64,000 nt of DNA from Fuchsiella alkaliacetigena. Its GTDB lineage: Bacteria; Bacillota; Halanaerobiia; Halobacteroidales; Acetohalobiaceae. Under the pieces are notes generated by a model. The model had not been told where the DNA came from. It saw nothing but the letters and a program-made list of their open reading frames with translations, and did no database searches. This document shows, piece after piece, positions 34,013 through 42,723 of the stretch (position 1 is the first letter of the stretch; each line of letters starts with the position of its first letter). The stretch spans positions 29,027-93,026 of the forward strand of contig NZ_JALKBZ010000006.1 in assembly GCF_023227765.1 (NCBI RefSeq). The letters run 5' to 3'. The translations under genes and the position numbers were made by a program.

Positions 34013-35050
34013 ATGAGTAAGCAAAAGCGATTAACTGAGTTAGCTAAAACGGGTGGTTGAGGGGCTAAGTTGGGCCCTGAGGCTCTATCGCAAGTTTTGC
34101 GATCAATTCCAGTTTTAAGTGATGAACGAGAGTTAGTAGGTTTAAGTACCGCTGATGATGCTTCGGTAATTAAGTTGAATGAAAAGCAGGCTTTAATTCA
34201 ATCAGTGGACTTTTTTACTCCGGTGGTCGATGATCCTTATATTTTTGGACAGATTGCTGCTGCTAACTCCTTAAGCGATATCTATGCCATGGGAGGAGAA
34301 GTGCTTAGTGCAATGAATATTGTGGGCTTTCCTTCTTGTTTAAGTACCGAGATTTTGGAGAAAATTTTACAAGGCGGAGCGAATAAGATTAAGGAAGCAG
34401 GAGCTATCTTAGCTGGGGGGCATACTATCGAGGATGATGAGCCTAAGTATGGTTTAGCAGTGAGTGGCTTAATTGCTCCGGAGAAGTTAGTTAGTAATGC
34501 TGCTGCTGAAGCTGGTGATACTTTAGTGTTGACTAAGCCTTTAGGTATTGGCGTGTTATTGACGGCCCTCAAAGGAGGTTTAGCTGATTCAGAGGCTAAA
34601 GAGCAAGTAATTGCAGAGATGAGAACTTTAAATAAGCAAGCAACTGAAGTGATGCAGGAAGTAGGGGTTAACGCTTGTACTGATATAACCGGCTTTGGAC
34701 TATTAGGTCATTTGTGGGAATTAGTAAAGGCTAGCCAAGTGCAGGCGGAACTGGAGCTTTCTCGAATTCCTTTCTTAGCCGGGGCTTTAGACTGGGCCGA
34801 GATGGGCTTGGTGCCAGCAGGAGCTTATCGCAATCGAGACTATCTGCAAGGGGAGGTCAGCTTTGCTGCTGGAGTAGCAGAAGCAGAGCAGGACTTATTA
34901 TTTGATCCGCAGACTTCGGGTGGGCTATTGATTTCTGTGCCTGATAAAAAGACGGAGAGGCTATTGGACAAGCTACAGCAGGCAGGAGTAAATAAAGCAA
35001 CTGCTATTGGTAGGATTGTAGCAGGCGGGCCCGCAATTAAAGTTAAATAG
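34013..35050 (+). CDS. selD: Selenophosphate synthetase SelD, itself a selenoprotein (in-frame UGA at codon 16)
   Basis: ATP-dependent synthesis of selenophosphate, the selenium donor for tRNA-Sec. The true start is ATG 34013 behind CAGGGGGAA. Codon 16 (34058-34060) is TGA in the peptide KTGG-U-GAKLGP. It aligns with the catalytic GCGxK motif of SelD, whose Cys is replaced by selenocysteine in many species; Lys19 is the paired residue. With the UGA read through, the protein has 345 residues, the normal length. Reading from the TTG at 34070 would lose the active site. Later motifs match: STADDASVI, GGHTIEDDEPKYG, DITGFGLLGHL and PQTSGGLLISV. Confidence 0.95.
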
Positions 35051-35060
35051 ACTTTCAGCA

Positions 35061-35094
35061 GAGCAGTTATCTAAAGGATAGCTGTTCTTTTTTT
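35061..35094 (+). terminator. Terminator after selD
   Basis: GAGCAGTTATC (35061-35071) pairs with GATAGCTGTTC (35077-35087), followed by seven T. Confidence 0.85.
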
Positions 35095-35210
35095 GTTATT
35101 TTCTATGTATAAAAGTAATCTAAGTTAGCAATAATATATATAAGTTAGGTGGAAATGAGATCTCATTAATGGCTGCAAATTGAAAATTTTCTAATATGGG
35201 AGTGAGAAAT

Positions 35211-35903
35211 ATGAGTTTAGAAGAACTAACCAAGAAGGAAAAAATTATTAATTTCGCTCGTAATGACCCTTTTTTGAAGATTAGTGATATTGCTGAACAT
35301 GTGCAGACTACCCCGCGTTATGTAAGAACTATCCTTTCGGAGGCAAATATTTCTTTGATGAAGTTAAGAGAGAAGTATGCTCGAAATATGGAGCAAAAGC
35401 TACAGATTAAAGAAAGTACTAGCCAAAGGGTGCAGGTGAGGTTAATTGACCAAAAAGGAGAAGTAAGTACCGGTAAAGTTAGAGTAGATAACTTAGCTGG
35501 AGAAGAATTTAAAGAGTTAGAGCCTGATGATTCTGAGCAGAAATTATATAAGCTATCGCAAAGACGAATGGTCGGTCAGAACTCCTTTGGGGTACAAGAG
35601 ATTATAACTTACTTAGCTGCTGATTTTGATGAAGAGAGTATTCAGGATTTAGATTCATTATATGAGTTATTTGGTAATGGTGAAGAGAGTGATGAGCTAG
35701 CAGGTTTAAGGTTTAGGAGCAATATTATGGAAGTGGAAAGTGCCAATCAGCTCTTAGCTGAGCTGCTGGAGATTAAAAAGAATAAACCGATTATTAAAAG
35801 TCAACGTTTGATTTTAGATGGTGAACAACCAGTGGCAATTGAAAACTGCTTTTTTGATGCTAAGCAGGTACAACTGATAGTACCAGGTGAGTTTGTAATT
35901 TAG
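35211..35903 (+). CDS. HTH transcriptional regulator with UTRA-like ligand domain
   Basis: A 230-residue protein from ATG 35211, chosen because GGGAGTGAG lies just upstream; an in-frame ATG at 35196 overlaps that site. The N-terminus is an HTH of GntR/MarR-like layout (KISDIAEHVQTTPRYVRTIL), with a charged linker. The C-terminal half (about 80-230) resembles UTRA/chorismate-lyase-fold effector domains (QLLAELLEIKKNKPIIKSQR, then LDGEQPVAIENCFFDAKQ). It probably binds a small molecule and controls genes elsewhere; the target is unknown. Confidence 0.7.
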   Translation: MSLEELTKKEKIINFARNDPFLKISDIAEHVQTTPRYVRTILSEANISLMKLREKYARNMEQKLQIKESTSQRVQVRLIDQKGEVSTGKVRVDNLAGEEFKELEPDDSEQKLYKLSQRRMVGQNSFGVQEIITYLAADFDEESIQDLDSLYELFGNGEESDELAGLRFRSNIMEVESANQLLAELLEIKKNKPIIKSQRLILDGEQPVAIENCFFDAKQVQLIVPGEFVI

Positions 35904-35912
35904 AGCCGGAGG

Positions 35913-35952
35913 AAGTAGTCTAGGGGTGTAATGCTCCTGGGCTACTTTTTTT
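35913..35952 (+). terminator. Terminator after the HTH-UTRA gene
   Basis: AAGTAG...CTACTT outer stem (35913-35918 with 35942-35947), with inner pairing of AGG and CCT and a run of T after it. Confidence 0.7.
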
Positions 35953-35961
35953 AATTTGTGA

Positions 35962-35989
35962 TTGACATTTCGAAAATATGTGGTATAAT
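35962..35989 (+). promoter_or_regulatory. Consensus promoter of tRNA-Leu
   Basis: TTGACA (35962-35967), a 16-bp spacer and TATAAT (35984-35989): both hexamers are perfect sigma-A consensus, 21 bp before the tRNA. Confidence 0.9.
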
Positions 35990-36010
35990 TAATAATTGTA
36001 AATAGAAAAA

Positions 36011-36099
36011 GCCGGGGTGGCGGAACTGGCAGACGCGTAGCGTTGAGGGCGCTATGGGCAGCTTTGCCTGTGTGGGTTCAAATCCCACCTCCGGCACCA
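36011..36099 (+). tRNA. tRNA-Leu(GAG)
   Basis: Class II tRNA with a long variable arm. The acceptor GCCGGGG pairs with CTCCGGC, discriminator A, and CCA is encoded (36097-36099). The anticodon stem-loop is TAGCG-TTGAGGG-CGCTA, giving anticodon GAG. The variable arm (TGGGCAGCTTTGCCTGT region) forms its own hairpin, and the T-arm is GTGGG-TTCAAAT-CCCAC. It reads CUC/CUU leucine codons. Confidence 0.96.
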
Positions 36100-36146
36100 T
36101 TTTTAAGAGCAGAGGATAATTCAATTTTATAATTGAGATTGAGGGG

Positions 36147-36174
36147 CATACTCCGAGTTGGGGTATGTTTTTTT
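36147..36174 (+). terminator. Terminator after tRNA-Leu
   Basis: CATACTCC (36147-36154) pairs with GGGGTATG (36160-36167), followed by a T-run. Confidence 0.85.
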
Positions 36175-36352
36175 ATTTATTTAAAGAAGTGGGCCCGGGA
36201 TGCTTTGAGGTGAGATAAAATTATTAAAGATAGTTGAAAGTCCTATTTTTTTGTCTTTTTTTGAAGGTTTTATTGTTTTTTTGTCTAAATTACTTTATAT
36301 AGCTAGTGGTTTTTAGCACAAAGAATTAAGTTATAAAAGGATAGGTGAGGAA

Positions 36353-37705
36353 ATGAAAAGTTTATACCTTCATAAAACATATACTTTCAATTTTTCGATC
36401 GGTAGTTTAGTTTTTATTCCCACTTTGGCAAAGTATTATTTATTTAAAGATAAAAATATGATAAAAAATATTCCTTCACAAGTTTATTCTCCTAAAAAAG
36501 CTATTTTCACCCGCAAAAAAGATTTTAAAATGGAAAAGCGAGTTTTATTTATAACTGAAGACTGTAATTTTAACTGTGTTTATTGTTATGAAGGAGAAAA
36601 AAGTAAAAAACATATGGATAACGGTTTAATTAAAGATGTAATTATTGACCTTTTTTCTAAAGCAAATGCTAAGAATTTAGATAGGGTTTCTTTTTCTTTG
36701 TTTGGCGGAGAGCCGACTCTGGACTTTGAAAAGTTACATTATATAATAGGCTTATCAAAAAAGCTAGCAAATCAATATGATATAACTTGTAATCGTTCAA
36801 TTGTCACCAATGCCTTGCTAGATAGCTCTGATATGGACTATTTAATTGATAAGTTTGATAATATCTTTATTTCTTTAGATGGGCCTTTTGAGATAAATTC
36901 TTTACAAAGGTATTCTAGTAATAAGCAAGAGGATTATAAACAAATATTTAGCAATGCTAAACAAGTTTATAATCAAGCACCTAATAAGTTGCAGTTTAAA
37001 GCAACAATCACTTCAAAAACAATTGATAAATTGGAGGAGATTATGAAATTTTTTAATTCTGAATTTCCGCTGATCCCCCAATTATATCAGCCTTGTATGG
37101 TAGAAAAAGATAATGAACTTTATATTGACTTTAATAATTATTTAGAAAAATTCTTTTTAGCGAGAAGTAAAAACCCTTTAAAAAAATTAGTTACTACTTC
37201 TCTATTTAAACATGTTCCTTCAGATGTTTTTTGTAATTTGCCTTATAGGAGAGTAGTTCTTCCTACAGGAGATGTATTAGGCTGTCATCGGCTTAGTATT
37301 AAAGATGAGAACGATGCAGTTAAAGACAACTTTGTAATTGGAAAGTATCAGCATGGTAAATTGACAATTGATAAAGAAAAAGTAAATAAGCTAAAAAAGA
37401 TAAATATTAACAAGGGTTTAGCTGAGCAATGTAGTGATTGTTTTGCTAGATTTCATTGTGCTGGAGGGTGTGCAACTATAAAATTGAATCAAAACTTGAA
37501 CCCTTATCAAGACCCTATACATTATTGTCAAGGGATTAAATGGTTTACAGTTTGTATGATTCTTGAGAAGCTAGGCATTGATTTTAAGCCTGAATTTAAA
37601 GATCTGGCTGTAATTCAAGAGCATAATGATAAAAGAATGAAAGAATTAGAATTAGATAAAGCAGCTGATTTTAAATATGATTTAATAGAAAGGAGAAAAC
37701 AATGA
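36353..37705 (+). CDS. Radical SAM/SPASM peptide maturase (first of two)
   Basis: A 450-residue protein. An N-terminal extension of about 60 residues precedes the radical SAM core; its cluster motif is CNFNCVYC (CxxxCxxC), followed by FSLFGGEPTLDF (the GGE motif that binds SAM). The C-terminal SPASM region carries further cysteines for auxiliary clusters (CNLPYRR, LGCHR, CSDCFARFHCAGGCA, HYCQG). Such enzymes install thioether or C-C links in ribosomal peptides. Its stop overlaps the next maturase as ATGA, and the precursor gene lies behind both. No subfamily is named with confidence. Confidence 0.85.
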   Translation: MKSLYLHKTYTFNFSIGSLVFIPTLAKYYLFKDKNMIKNIPSQVYSPKKAIFTRKKDFKMEKRVLFITEDCNFNCVYCYEGEKSKKHMDNGLIKDVIIDLFSKANAKNLDRVSFSLFGGEPTLDFEKLHYIIGLSKKLANQYDITCNRSIVTNALLDSSDMDYLIDKFDNIFISLDGPFEINSLQRYSSNKQEDYKQIFSNAKQVYNQAPNKLQFKATITSKTIDKLEEIMKFFNSEFPLIPQLYQPCMVEKDNELYIDFNNYLEKFFLARSKNPLKKLVTTSLFKHVPSDVFCNLPYRRVVLPTGDVLGCHRLSIKDENDAVKDNFVIGKYQHGKLTIDKEKVNKLKKININKGLAEQCSDCFARFHCAGGCATIKLNQNLNPYQDPIHYCQGIKWFTVCMILEKLGIDFKPEFKDLAVIQEHNDKRMKELELDKAADFKYDLIERRKQ

Positions 37706-39090
37706 AGCAGACAGTAAGCCCTACTCTTTCAATCCAATGGCATCTGACAACTAATTGTAATAATAAATGCAAACACTGTTATATGTTTGATGAGGATACT
37801 TATGATGAAGAACGGAACAAGGAGTTAAGCACGGTTGAAATAATTGATATTATAGATGATATTGAAAGCTTTGAAGATAAATGGGGAGCAAATATTAATA
37901 GCTTTTTTATGACAGGAGGAGACCCGTTATTAAGAAAGGATTGGGAATTGATCTTTGAAGAGCTCAAGAAAAAAGGTAAAAATATCTATGTGATGGGAAA
38001 TCCGGAAAGTTTGACTGAAGATAACTTAAAAAAGTTATCTGATTTAGAGGTAAAAAGCTTTCAAATGAGCTTAGATGGTCTTGAAGAAACTCATGATTAC
38101 TATAGAAATAATGGTAGCTTTAAAAGAACAGTTCGAGCTATTGATAAACTGAGGGAACATGATATTAAACCTAGTATTATGTTTACCTTAACCCCTGAAA
38201 ACAAGAATGAATTAATTCCGCTAATGAATTTTGTAGCTAAAGAAACAAATGTTTTAGGTTTTGCTTTTGATATTTTATCATCTGTAGGAAATGCGCAAGG
38301 AATTGAGAAGCAGTTTAATGCTTTAGAATTAAAAGAAATATTTACTAGCTATTTGGAAGAAAAGAGAAGATTGCACAAGGAGGGTTATAAGTTATTCTTT
38401 GGAGAAAAATCTAACTTCTTTAAATTGATTAGATTTGAAGAGGATAATTACTATCCTTATGCTCCTGAAGAATTAACAGCAGTTTCGGGTTGTTATATAG
38501 GTTTAACCTGTTTTACTATTATTTCGGATGGTTCTGTATTAGCTTGTAGGAGATTTCCTGAAAAAGTTGGTCAAATGCCTAAAGAAAGTTTTGAAGATAT
38601 CCTTTTAGGCTCTGAAACTTTAAGGAAATTTAGAAGACCTGACTTTTATGAAGAATGTGGTGCTTGTGACTTCTTTAAGGTTTGCCGAGGATGTCCAGCA
38701 GTAACCTATGGATTAACCGGAGATGCTTTTAGCAAAAATCCCTTATGTTTTAGGGATAGTCTTTCTAAAAAGAATACTTTAGACCTTAAACCTAAAAAAA
38801 GCATTAAGCTAGATACTACTTATGAGGAAGAGTTTGATTTGATAGCTAATCATTTTAATAATATTTTCAAAGAAAAGTATAGTGATTTTATGAATGATGA
38901 GAAAATATTAATGTTAATTGGTAAGTTCTTAAATGATATAGATGAAAAACAATCATATATGAAAGATCCAGATAAATATATTACTAACTGTAGTTTTAAT
39001 TTAAATGAGCTACAAAAAACTTTTATTAATTATTATTTGCTTCGTTCTAAGCAGGGTAAGGTTAGAAATGTAAAAAGATATTTCCTTTAA
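37702..39090 (+). CDS. Radical SAM/SPASM peptide maturase (second), with C-terminal extension
   Basis: A 462-residue protein. Near the N-terminus is CNNKCKHC (CxxxCxxC), then FFMTGGDPLLRKDW (a GGD variant of the SAM-binding GGE motif) and FQMSLDGLEETHDYYR. SPASM cysteines occur in SGCYIGLTCF, LACRRF, ECGACDFFKVCRGCPA and PLCFRD. About 100 residues beyond the SPASM part have no obvious enzyme motif. A segment there (residues about 421-443, DPDKYITNCSFNLNELQKTF) resembles the leader of the precursor encoded downstream. It is probably co-translated with the first maturase. Confidence 0.85.
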   Translation: MKQTVSPTLSIQWHLTTNCNNKCKHCYMFDEDTYDEERNKELSTVEIIDIIDDIESFEDKWGANINSFFMTGGDPLLRKDWELIFEELKKKGKNIYVMGNPESLTEDNLKKLSDLEVKSFQMSLDGLEETHDYYRNNGSFKRTVRAIDKLREHDIKPSIMFTLTPENKNELIPLMNFVAKETNVLGFAFDILSSVGNAQGIEKQFNALELKEIFTSYLEEKRRLHKEGYKLFFGEKSNFFKLIRFEEDNYYPYAPEELTAVSGCYIGLTCFTIISDGSVLACRRFPEKVGQMPKESFEDILLGSETLRKFRRPDFYEECGACDFFKVCRGCPAVTYGLTGDAFSKNPLCFRDSLSKKNTLDLKPKKSIKLDTTYEEEFDLIANHFNNIFKEKYSDFMNDEKILMLIGKFLNDIDEKQSYMKDPDKYITNCSFNLNELQKTFINYYLLRSKQGKVRNVKRYFL

Positions 39091-39123
39091 TAAGTTATAG
39101 TACTTTGAAAGGGGGTGAAAGTA

Positions 39124-39399
39124 ATGGCTGTAGCTACTTTTAGTGATTATGATTTACTTTTAGGTAAGTTATCCTTAGATATGGAGTTTGCTAAAGAGTT
39201 TATTGCAGATCCTAAAGCTATTTTAGCAAAATATTCATTAGCACCTGAAGAAGAAAGCAAGTTAATGAATTTAGACTTTGAAAGATTTGAAAATGCTATT
39301 AATCATACTCAGGTTAATTCGAGTGACTGTGATAGTTGCTGTAATGGCGGACAACCTGATGGTGATTGTAGTGAGTGTTTTGCTGCTTGTTGTCAGTGA
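39124..39399 (+). CDS. Cys-rich RiPP precursor peptide
   Basis: A 91-residue peptide from ATG 39124, which has GAAAGGGGGTGAAAG at the right distance; GTG 39115 lies inside that site. The leader (1-65) has FAKEFIADPKAILAKYSL-APEEE, like LigA/Nif11-type leaders with a DPxxxLxxYxL core. The last 25 residues hold seven cysteines at 69, 72, 73, 82, 85, 89 and 90 (CxxCC ... CxxCxxxCC) with Gly, Asp and Ser between them. It sits 33 bp behind two SPASM maturases, so a thioether-bridged peptide is the likely product. No export gene follows. The stop is TGA. Confidence 0.75.
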   Translation: MAVATFSDYDLLLGKLSLDMEFAKEFIADPKAILAKYSLAPEEESKLMNLDFERFENAINHTQVNSSDCDSCCNGGQPDGDCSECFAACCQ

Positions 39400-39429
39400 T
39401 ATGTAAAATGCATAAATGAAGTAAGGATT

Positions 39430-39466
39430 AAAACTTTCTCCAGAACTGGAGAAAGTTTTAATTTTT
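39430..39466 (+). terminator. Terminator after the precursor gene
   Basis: AAAACTTTCTCC (39430-39441) pairs perfectly with GGAGAAAGTTTT (39448-39459), followed by a T-rich run. Confidence 0.85.
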
Positions 39467-39609
39467 ATAAAAAAGTGTAGAGAGGATATCAAGTTAGTTT
39501 TTTGGTTTTGAATTTTTTAGAATTAAAGATTAATTTTGCAGGAGATAATTAAATATTTATAGAATTCCTTTATTAAGAATAGTTATCTTTTTTAAGGAGG
39601 GATATATTA

Positions 39610-39726
39610 ATGGCTGAAGTAGGAGAAGTTTATGAATGTGAAATCTGTGGTATTGTAGTTGAGGTTAAAGAAGCTGGCGGAGGAGAGCTTGTTTGTTGTG
39701 GAACTCCTATGGAATTACAGGAGTAG
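39610..39726 (+). CDS. Desulforedoxin
   Basis: A 38-residue protein from ATG 39610 behind [20 protein letters not shown] and [11 protein letters not shown] give the CxxC...CC ligand set of desulforedoxin and of the N-terminal domain of desulfoferrodoxin; the dimer binds one Fe(Cys)4 centre per chain. It acts in electron transfer or in superoxide and oxygen defence. It stands alone between two terminators, behind the RiPP locus. Confidence 0.88.
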   Translation: MAEVGEVYECEICGIVVEVKEAGGGELVCCGTPMELQE

Positions 39727-39801
39727 TCTTTTAAAGTGCAATTTAAGATCCAGCTTGCAGGGGATATTTATTTAAAGTTTCTGCAAGTTGGGTGGAGTAG
39801 G

Positions 39802-39828
39802 GCCCTGGTTGAAAAACTAGGGCTTTTT
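39802..39828 (+). terminator. Terminator after desulforedoxin
   Basis: GCCCTGGTT (39802-39810) pairs with AACTAGGGC (39815-39823) with one G-T pair, then five T. Confidence 0.8.
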
Positions 39829-40017
39829 ACTATTTCAGAAAGTTTTTTAGTATCATACGCGTTAATTCAAGCCATAAGTTTCATTTGAAAAGTCAGAATT
39901 TTTTGCTAAATTTAAAGGGTTTTCCAAAGTATACATATAATTAAGTAATTAATGATAATAACATTAACTACTATTAAATGCTTTTGCTGAAAGACTATAG
40001 TATATAAATTTTAGTAA

Positions 40018-40180
40018 TGTGGCACGAAGTGCCACAAGTCGTGAGCTATGAGCTGTGAGTCATGAGCTTAGTTCAAGACCATTAAGTTTCGTTAAAGCTG
40101 TATTTTTTATGGTTTTGATTTTAGCTCAAGACTCATAACTGTTGTCCAGAGTGCAACGACCAACAAATTAACTAGAAAAA
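40018..40180. repeat. Degenerate repeat with hairpin upstream of the AraC-GH39 gene
   Basis: In the 506-bp gap 39727-40232. It begins with a perfect hairpin GTGGCAC-GAA-GTGCCAC (40019-40035). A run of TGAGCT/TGAGTC units (about 40043-40070) follows and, after 60 bp, a partly inverted copy (AGCTCAAGACTCATAAC, about 40122-40140). There is no coding potential. The style resembles the palindrome at 28.3 kb but the sequence differs. A non-autonomous element or regulatory RNA is possible. Confidence 0.45.
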
Positions 40181-40232
40181 TGTGTATTAAGTTGACGTGT
40201 ATGATTAAAAAGTATAATAGGAGTGAGCATTA

Positions 40233-42674
40233 ATGTCCTTTAATTATAGGTTAATAGATTATGAAGATGGGCTACCTATAAAAATTAGTTTTGATTATTC
40301 GACTGATGAACACTTACATAATGCTATTGAATTTATTTGGGCTTTGCAAGGAAAGCTATATATTCAGTTAGAAGACAAGGAGTATTTTCTTAAAGAAAAT
40401 GACCTATTCTTAATTAATAAATACACTTCCCATAAGATAATAGAATCTGAAAAAGAGGGGGTCTATTTGCGAATTAATATAGACCCCAGAGTTAGCGGTG
40501 ATTATAGCAATAAATACTATAGCCTATACTCTAATAATACATCTAAAGACGAGTATGAAACTTTACGCTTTTTAATCAGTCAGCTAGTATATATCTATAA
40601 AAATAGTTCTCCAAATAAATTTAATAAAATAAAAGAGGGAGTTATTAAATTAATGAGCTTCCTTGAGCAAAACTTCACTATTGCAAGTGATAGTTATAAT
40701 AGCTTATTTGAAAAACAAAAATATAAAATAATTAAAGATGTTATTGAGTATATTGATTTAAACTATATGAAGGAAATAAAATTACAGGAGATTGCAGTTG
40801 AAAAGCACTATAGCACTTCTTATTTATCTAAACTCTTTAAAGAAATTGTGGGCATTAACTTTACAGATTATCTCGACCGAGTTCGTTTGCAGAGTGCGAT
40901 TTCTTCTATAATTTATAGCAATAAAAAGATAAGCCAAATTGCCTATGAGAATGGTTTTAATAATCTCAAAAGTTTTTATAGAGTATTTAATCGTTATAAT
41001 AACTGTACTCCTGTAGAATGTAGAAGTAGGGCCCAGATAGATAGGTCAAATAGTGGTAAATCCAAACTTCACCCTCAAATCAAAAAGTATTTAAGCAAAA
41101 GTAAAATAAACTCAATAAATAAAAAGGAAATAACTGAGAAAAAAGTTTTAATTGATTTTAAAAAAACGGGTGATGAACTAAATAAAGTATGGGAGAAAAT
41201 AATAAATATTGGCTCTGCAACTACAATCTTAAATTCAGATATTCAGGCTCAAATAAAAGAAACTCAGATAGAAATTGGTTTTGAATATTTAAGGTTTGAG
41301 GGAATATTTAATGATGAAATGCAGGTTTGTAGAAATGATACTCAAGGAAATATAAGCTATGATTGGAAACTGGTAAATAAAGTCCTGGATACTACTTTAG
41401 ATCTCCAACTTAAACCCTTTATCTGTTTAAATTTTATGCCTAAGTTTATGGCTAAAAATAAAAAGAAAACATTTTACTATAATAATGCCTACTGCTCTCC
41501 GCCTCAAGAGATTAGTCAGTGGCTTGAACTGGTGGATTCTTTTATAGTTCACTGTCTTAATAGATATGGGCTGGATTTGGTTAAAGAGTGGTATTTTCAG
41601 GTTTGGAGCGAGTTTTCATATGCTTGGTTTGCCTCAGATCAAGAGTATTATAAGTTCTATCAAGAAACGGCTAAGGTTATTAAAAATATTTGTAGTAGTT
41701 TAAAAGTGGGCCCGGCTTCTGAAAATTATTACTGCGGTAATATTAAAGCAAAAGATTTATTAGCATTCTGCACAGCTAATAAGGTTCCTTTAGACTTCAC
41801 TTCTTCTCATATCTACCATAACTATATTTCAAATAAGGATAAACTAGATATTACTAAATTTGATTCTTTTGATGAAAAATTAATGCATCTATCTTTTAGC
41901 TTTCATGATAGACTACATACTATTAATACCATAGCAGAAACTAAAAAATTAATAAGTGACTTTTATTCTGAAATTGAATATATGGTAGTTCAATGGGGGA
42001 TTAGTTGGTATATGAAGGAATATATCCATGATACAGTCTTTATGGCTGCTTATATAGTAGATACTGCCTTGAAATCAAGGAATAAAATAGATGGTTTGGG
42101 GTATTTATTATTATCCGACGGATTATATGAATGGTTAATTGATAAAAAACCGTTTTTTGGCGGGTGTGGACTTTTTACCAGAGAGGGAATTAAAAAGCCT
42201 GCTTATTATGCTTTTTACTTTCTTTCTAAGTTAGGGAGAGAGGTTATCGAAGAGGGAGAAAACTATATTGTCAGTAAAAGTGGTGATAATATACAGATAT
42301 TAGTCTATAATTACTCATATCTAAATAAGCTATATATTCAAGAAGGTCATAGTGCAGTTTCAGAAAATAATAGATATCAGGCTTTCGAGAAAACTGATAC
42401 TTTAAAAATGAAGATAAAGATTAGTAATATCAAAGGGAAATATAAACTTAAGCGTTACTTTTTAAATAGAGATAATGGTTCTGCTTTTGATGAATGGATA
42501 AGCTTAGGCTCAGAGCAGCAGTTGACTGATGAAGAAATTAAATACTTAACAGCAAAGTCTTATCCTGGCATGAAAATAAGATATATTGATTCGCAAGGAG
42601 AATTTAAAGTTAGTTCAGAATTAGAGGCTCACGGGGTAGAGTTAATTTTATTAAATAAATTATATGAAAATTAG
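40233..42674 (+). CDS. AraC-family regulator fused to a GH39-like glycoside hydrolase domain
   Basis: An 813-residue fusion. Residues about 1-100 are a cupin sensor (YSTDEHLHNAIEFIWALQGK, VYLRINIDP). Residues about 165-265 are the AraC double HTH (MKEIKLQEIAVEKHYSTSYL, SQIAYENGFNNLKSFYRVF). From about 290 to 770 there is a beta-xylosidase-like GH39 barrel (IGFEYLRFEGIFND, FQVWSEFSYAWFA, HDTVFMAAYIVD). In true GH39 enzymes an Asn-Glu-Pro motif carries the acid/base; here the matching stretch reads WSEFSYA, so a Glu is present but not NEP. It may act as a glycan sensor. No sugar genes are adjacent. Confidence 0.8.
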   Translation: MSFNYRLIDYEDGLPIKISFDYSTDEHLHNAIEFIWALQGKLYIQLEDKEYFLKENDLFLINKYTSHKIIESEKEGVYLRINIDPRVSGDYSNKYYSLYSNNTSKDEYETLRFLISQLVYIYKNSSPNKFNKIKEGVIKLMSFLEQNFTIASDSYNSLFEKQKYKIIKDVIEYIDLNYMKEIKLQEIAVEKHYSTSYLSKLFKEIVGINFTDYLDRVRLQSAISSIIYSNKKISQIAYENGFNNLKSFYRVFNRYNNCTPVECRSRAQIDRSNSGKSKLHPQIKKYLSKSKINSINKKEITEKKVLIDFKKTGDELNKVWEKIINIGSATTILNSDIQAQIKETQIEIGFEYLRFEGIFNDEMQVCRNDTQGNISYDWKLVNKVLDTTLDLQLKPFICLNFMPKFMAKNKKKTFYYNNAYCSPPQEISQWLELVDSFIVHCLNRYGLDLVKEWYFQVWSEFSYAWFASDQEYYKFYQETAKVIKNICSSLKVGPASENYYCGNIKAKDLLAFCTANKVPLDFTSSHIYHNYISNKDKLDITKFDSFDEKLMHLSFSFHDRLHTINTIAETKKLISDFYSEIEYMVVQWGISWYMKEYIHDTVFMAAYIVDTALKSRNKIDGLGYLLLSDGLYEWLIDKKPFFGGCGLFTREGIKKPAYYAFYFLSKLGREVIEEGENYIVSKSGDNIQILVYNYSYLNKLYIQEGHSAVSENNRYQAFEKTDTLKMKIKISNIKGKYKLKRYFLNRDNGSAFDEWISLGSEQQLTDEEIKYLTAKSYPGMKIRYIDSQGEFKVSSELEAHGVELILLNKLYEN

Positions 42675-42679
42675 ATATT

Positions 42680-42723
42680 AATCAAAAATCTCCTAAAAAA
42701 TAGGCTGTTTTTGATTTTTGATT
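42680..42723 (+). terminator. Terminator after the AraC-GH39 gene
   Basis: AATCAAAAATC (42680-42690) pairs with GATTTTTGATT (42713-42723). An inner CCTA/TAGG hairpin sits within the loop. Confidence 0.55.

Noticed and set aside
39397..39480. Selenocysteine read-through of the TGA ending the RiPP precursor
   Set aside because: The extended tail lacks Cys/Gly-rich character and runs through a clear rho-independent terminator (39430-39466); TGA is most simply the stop.
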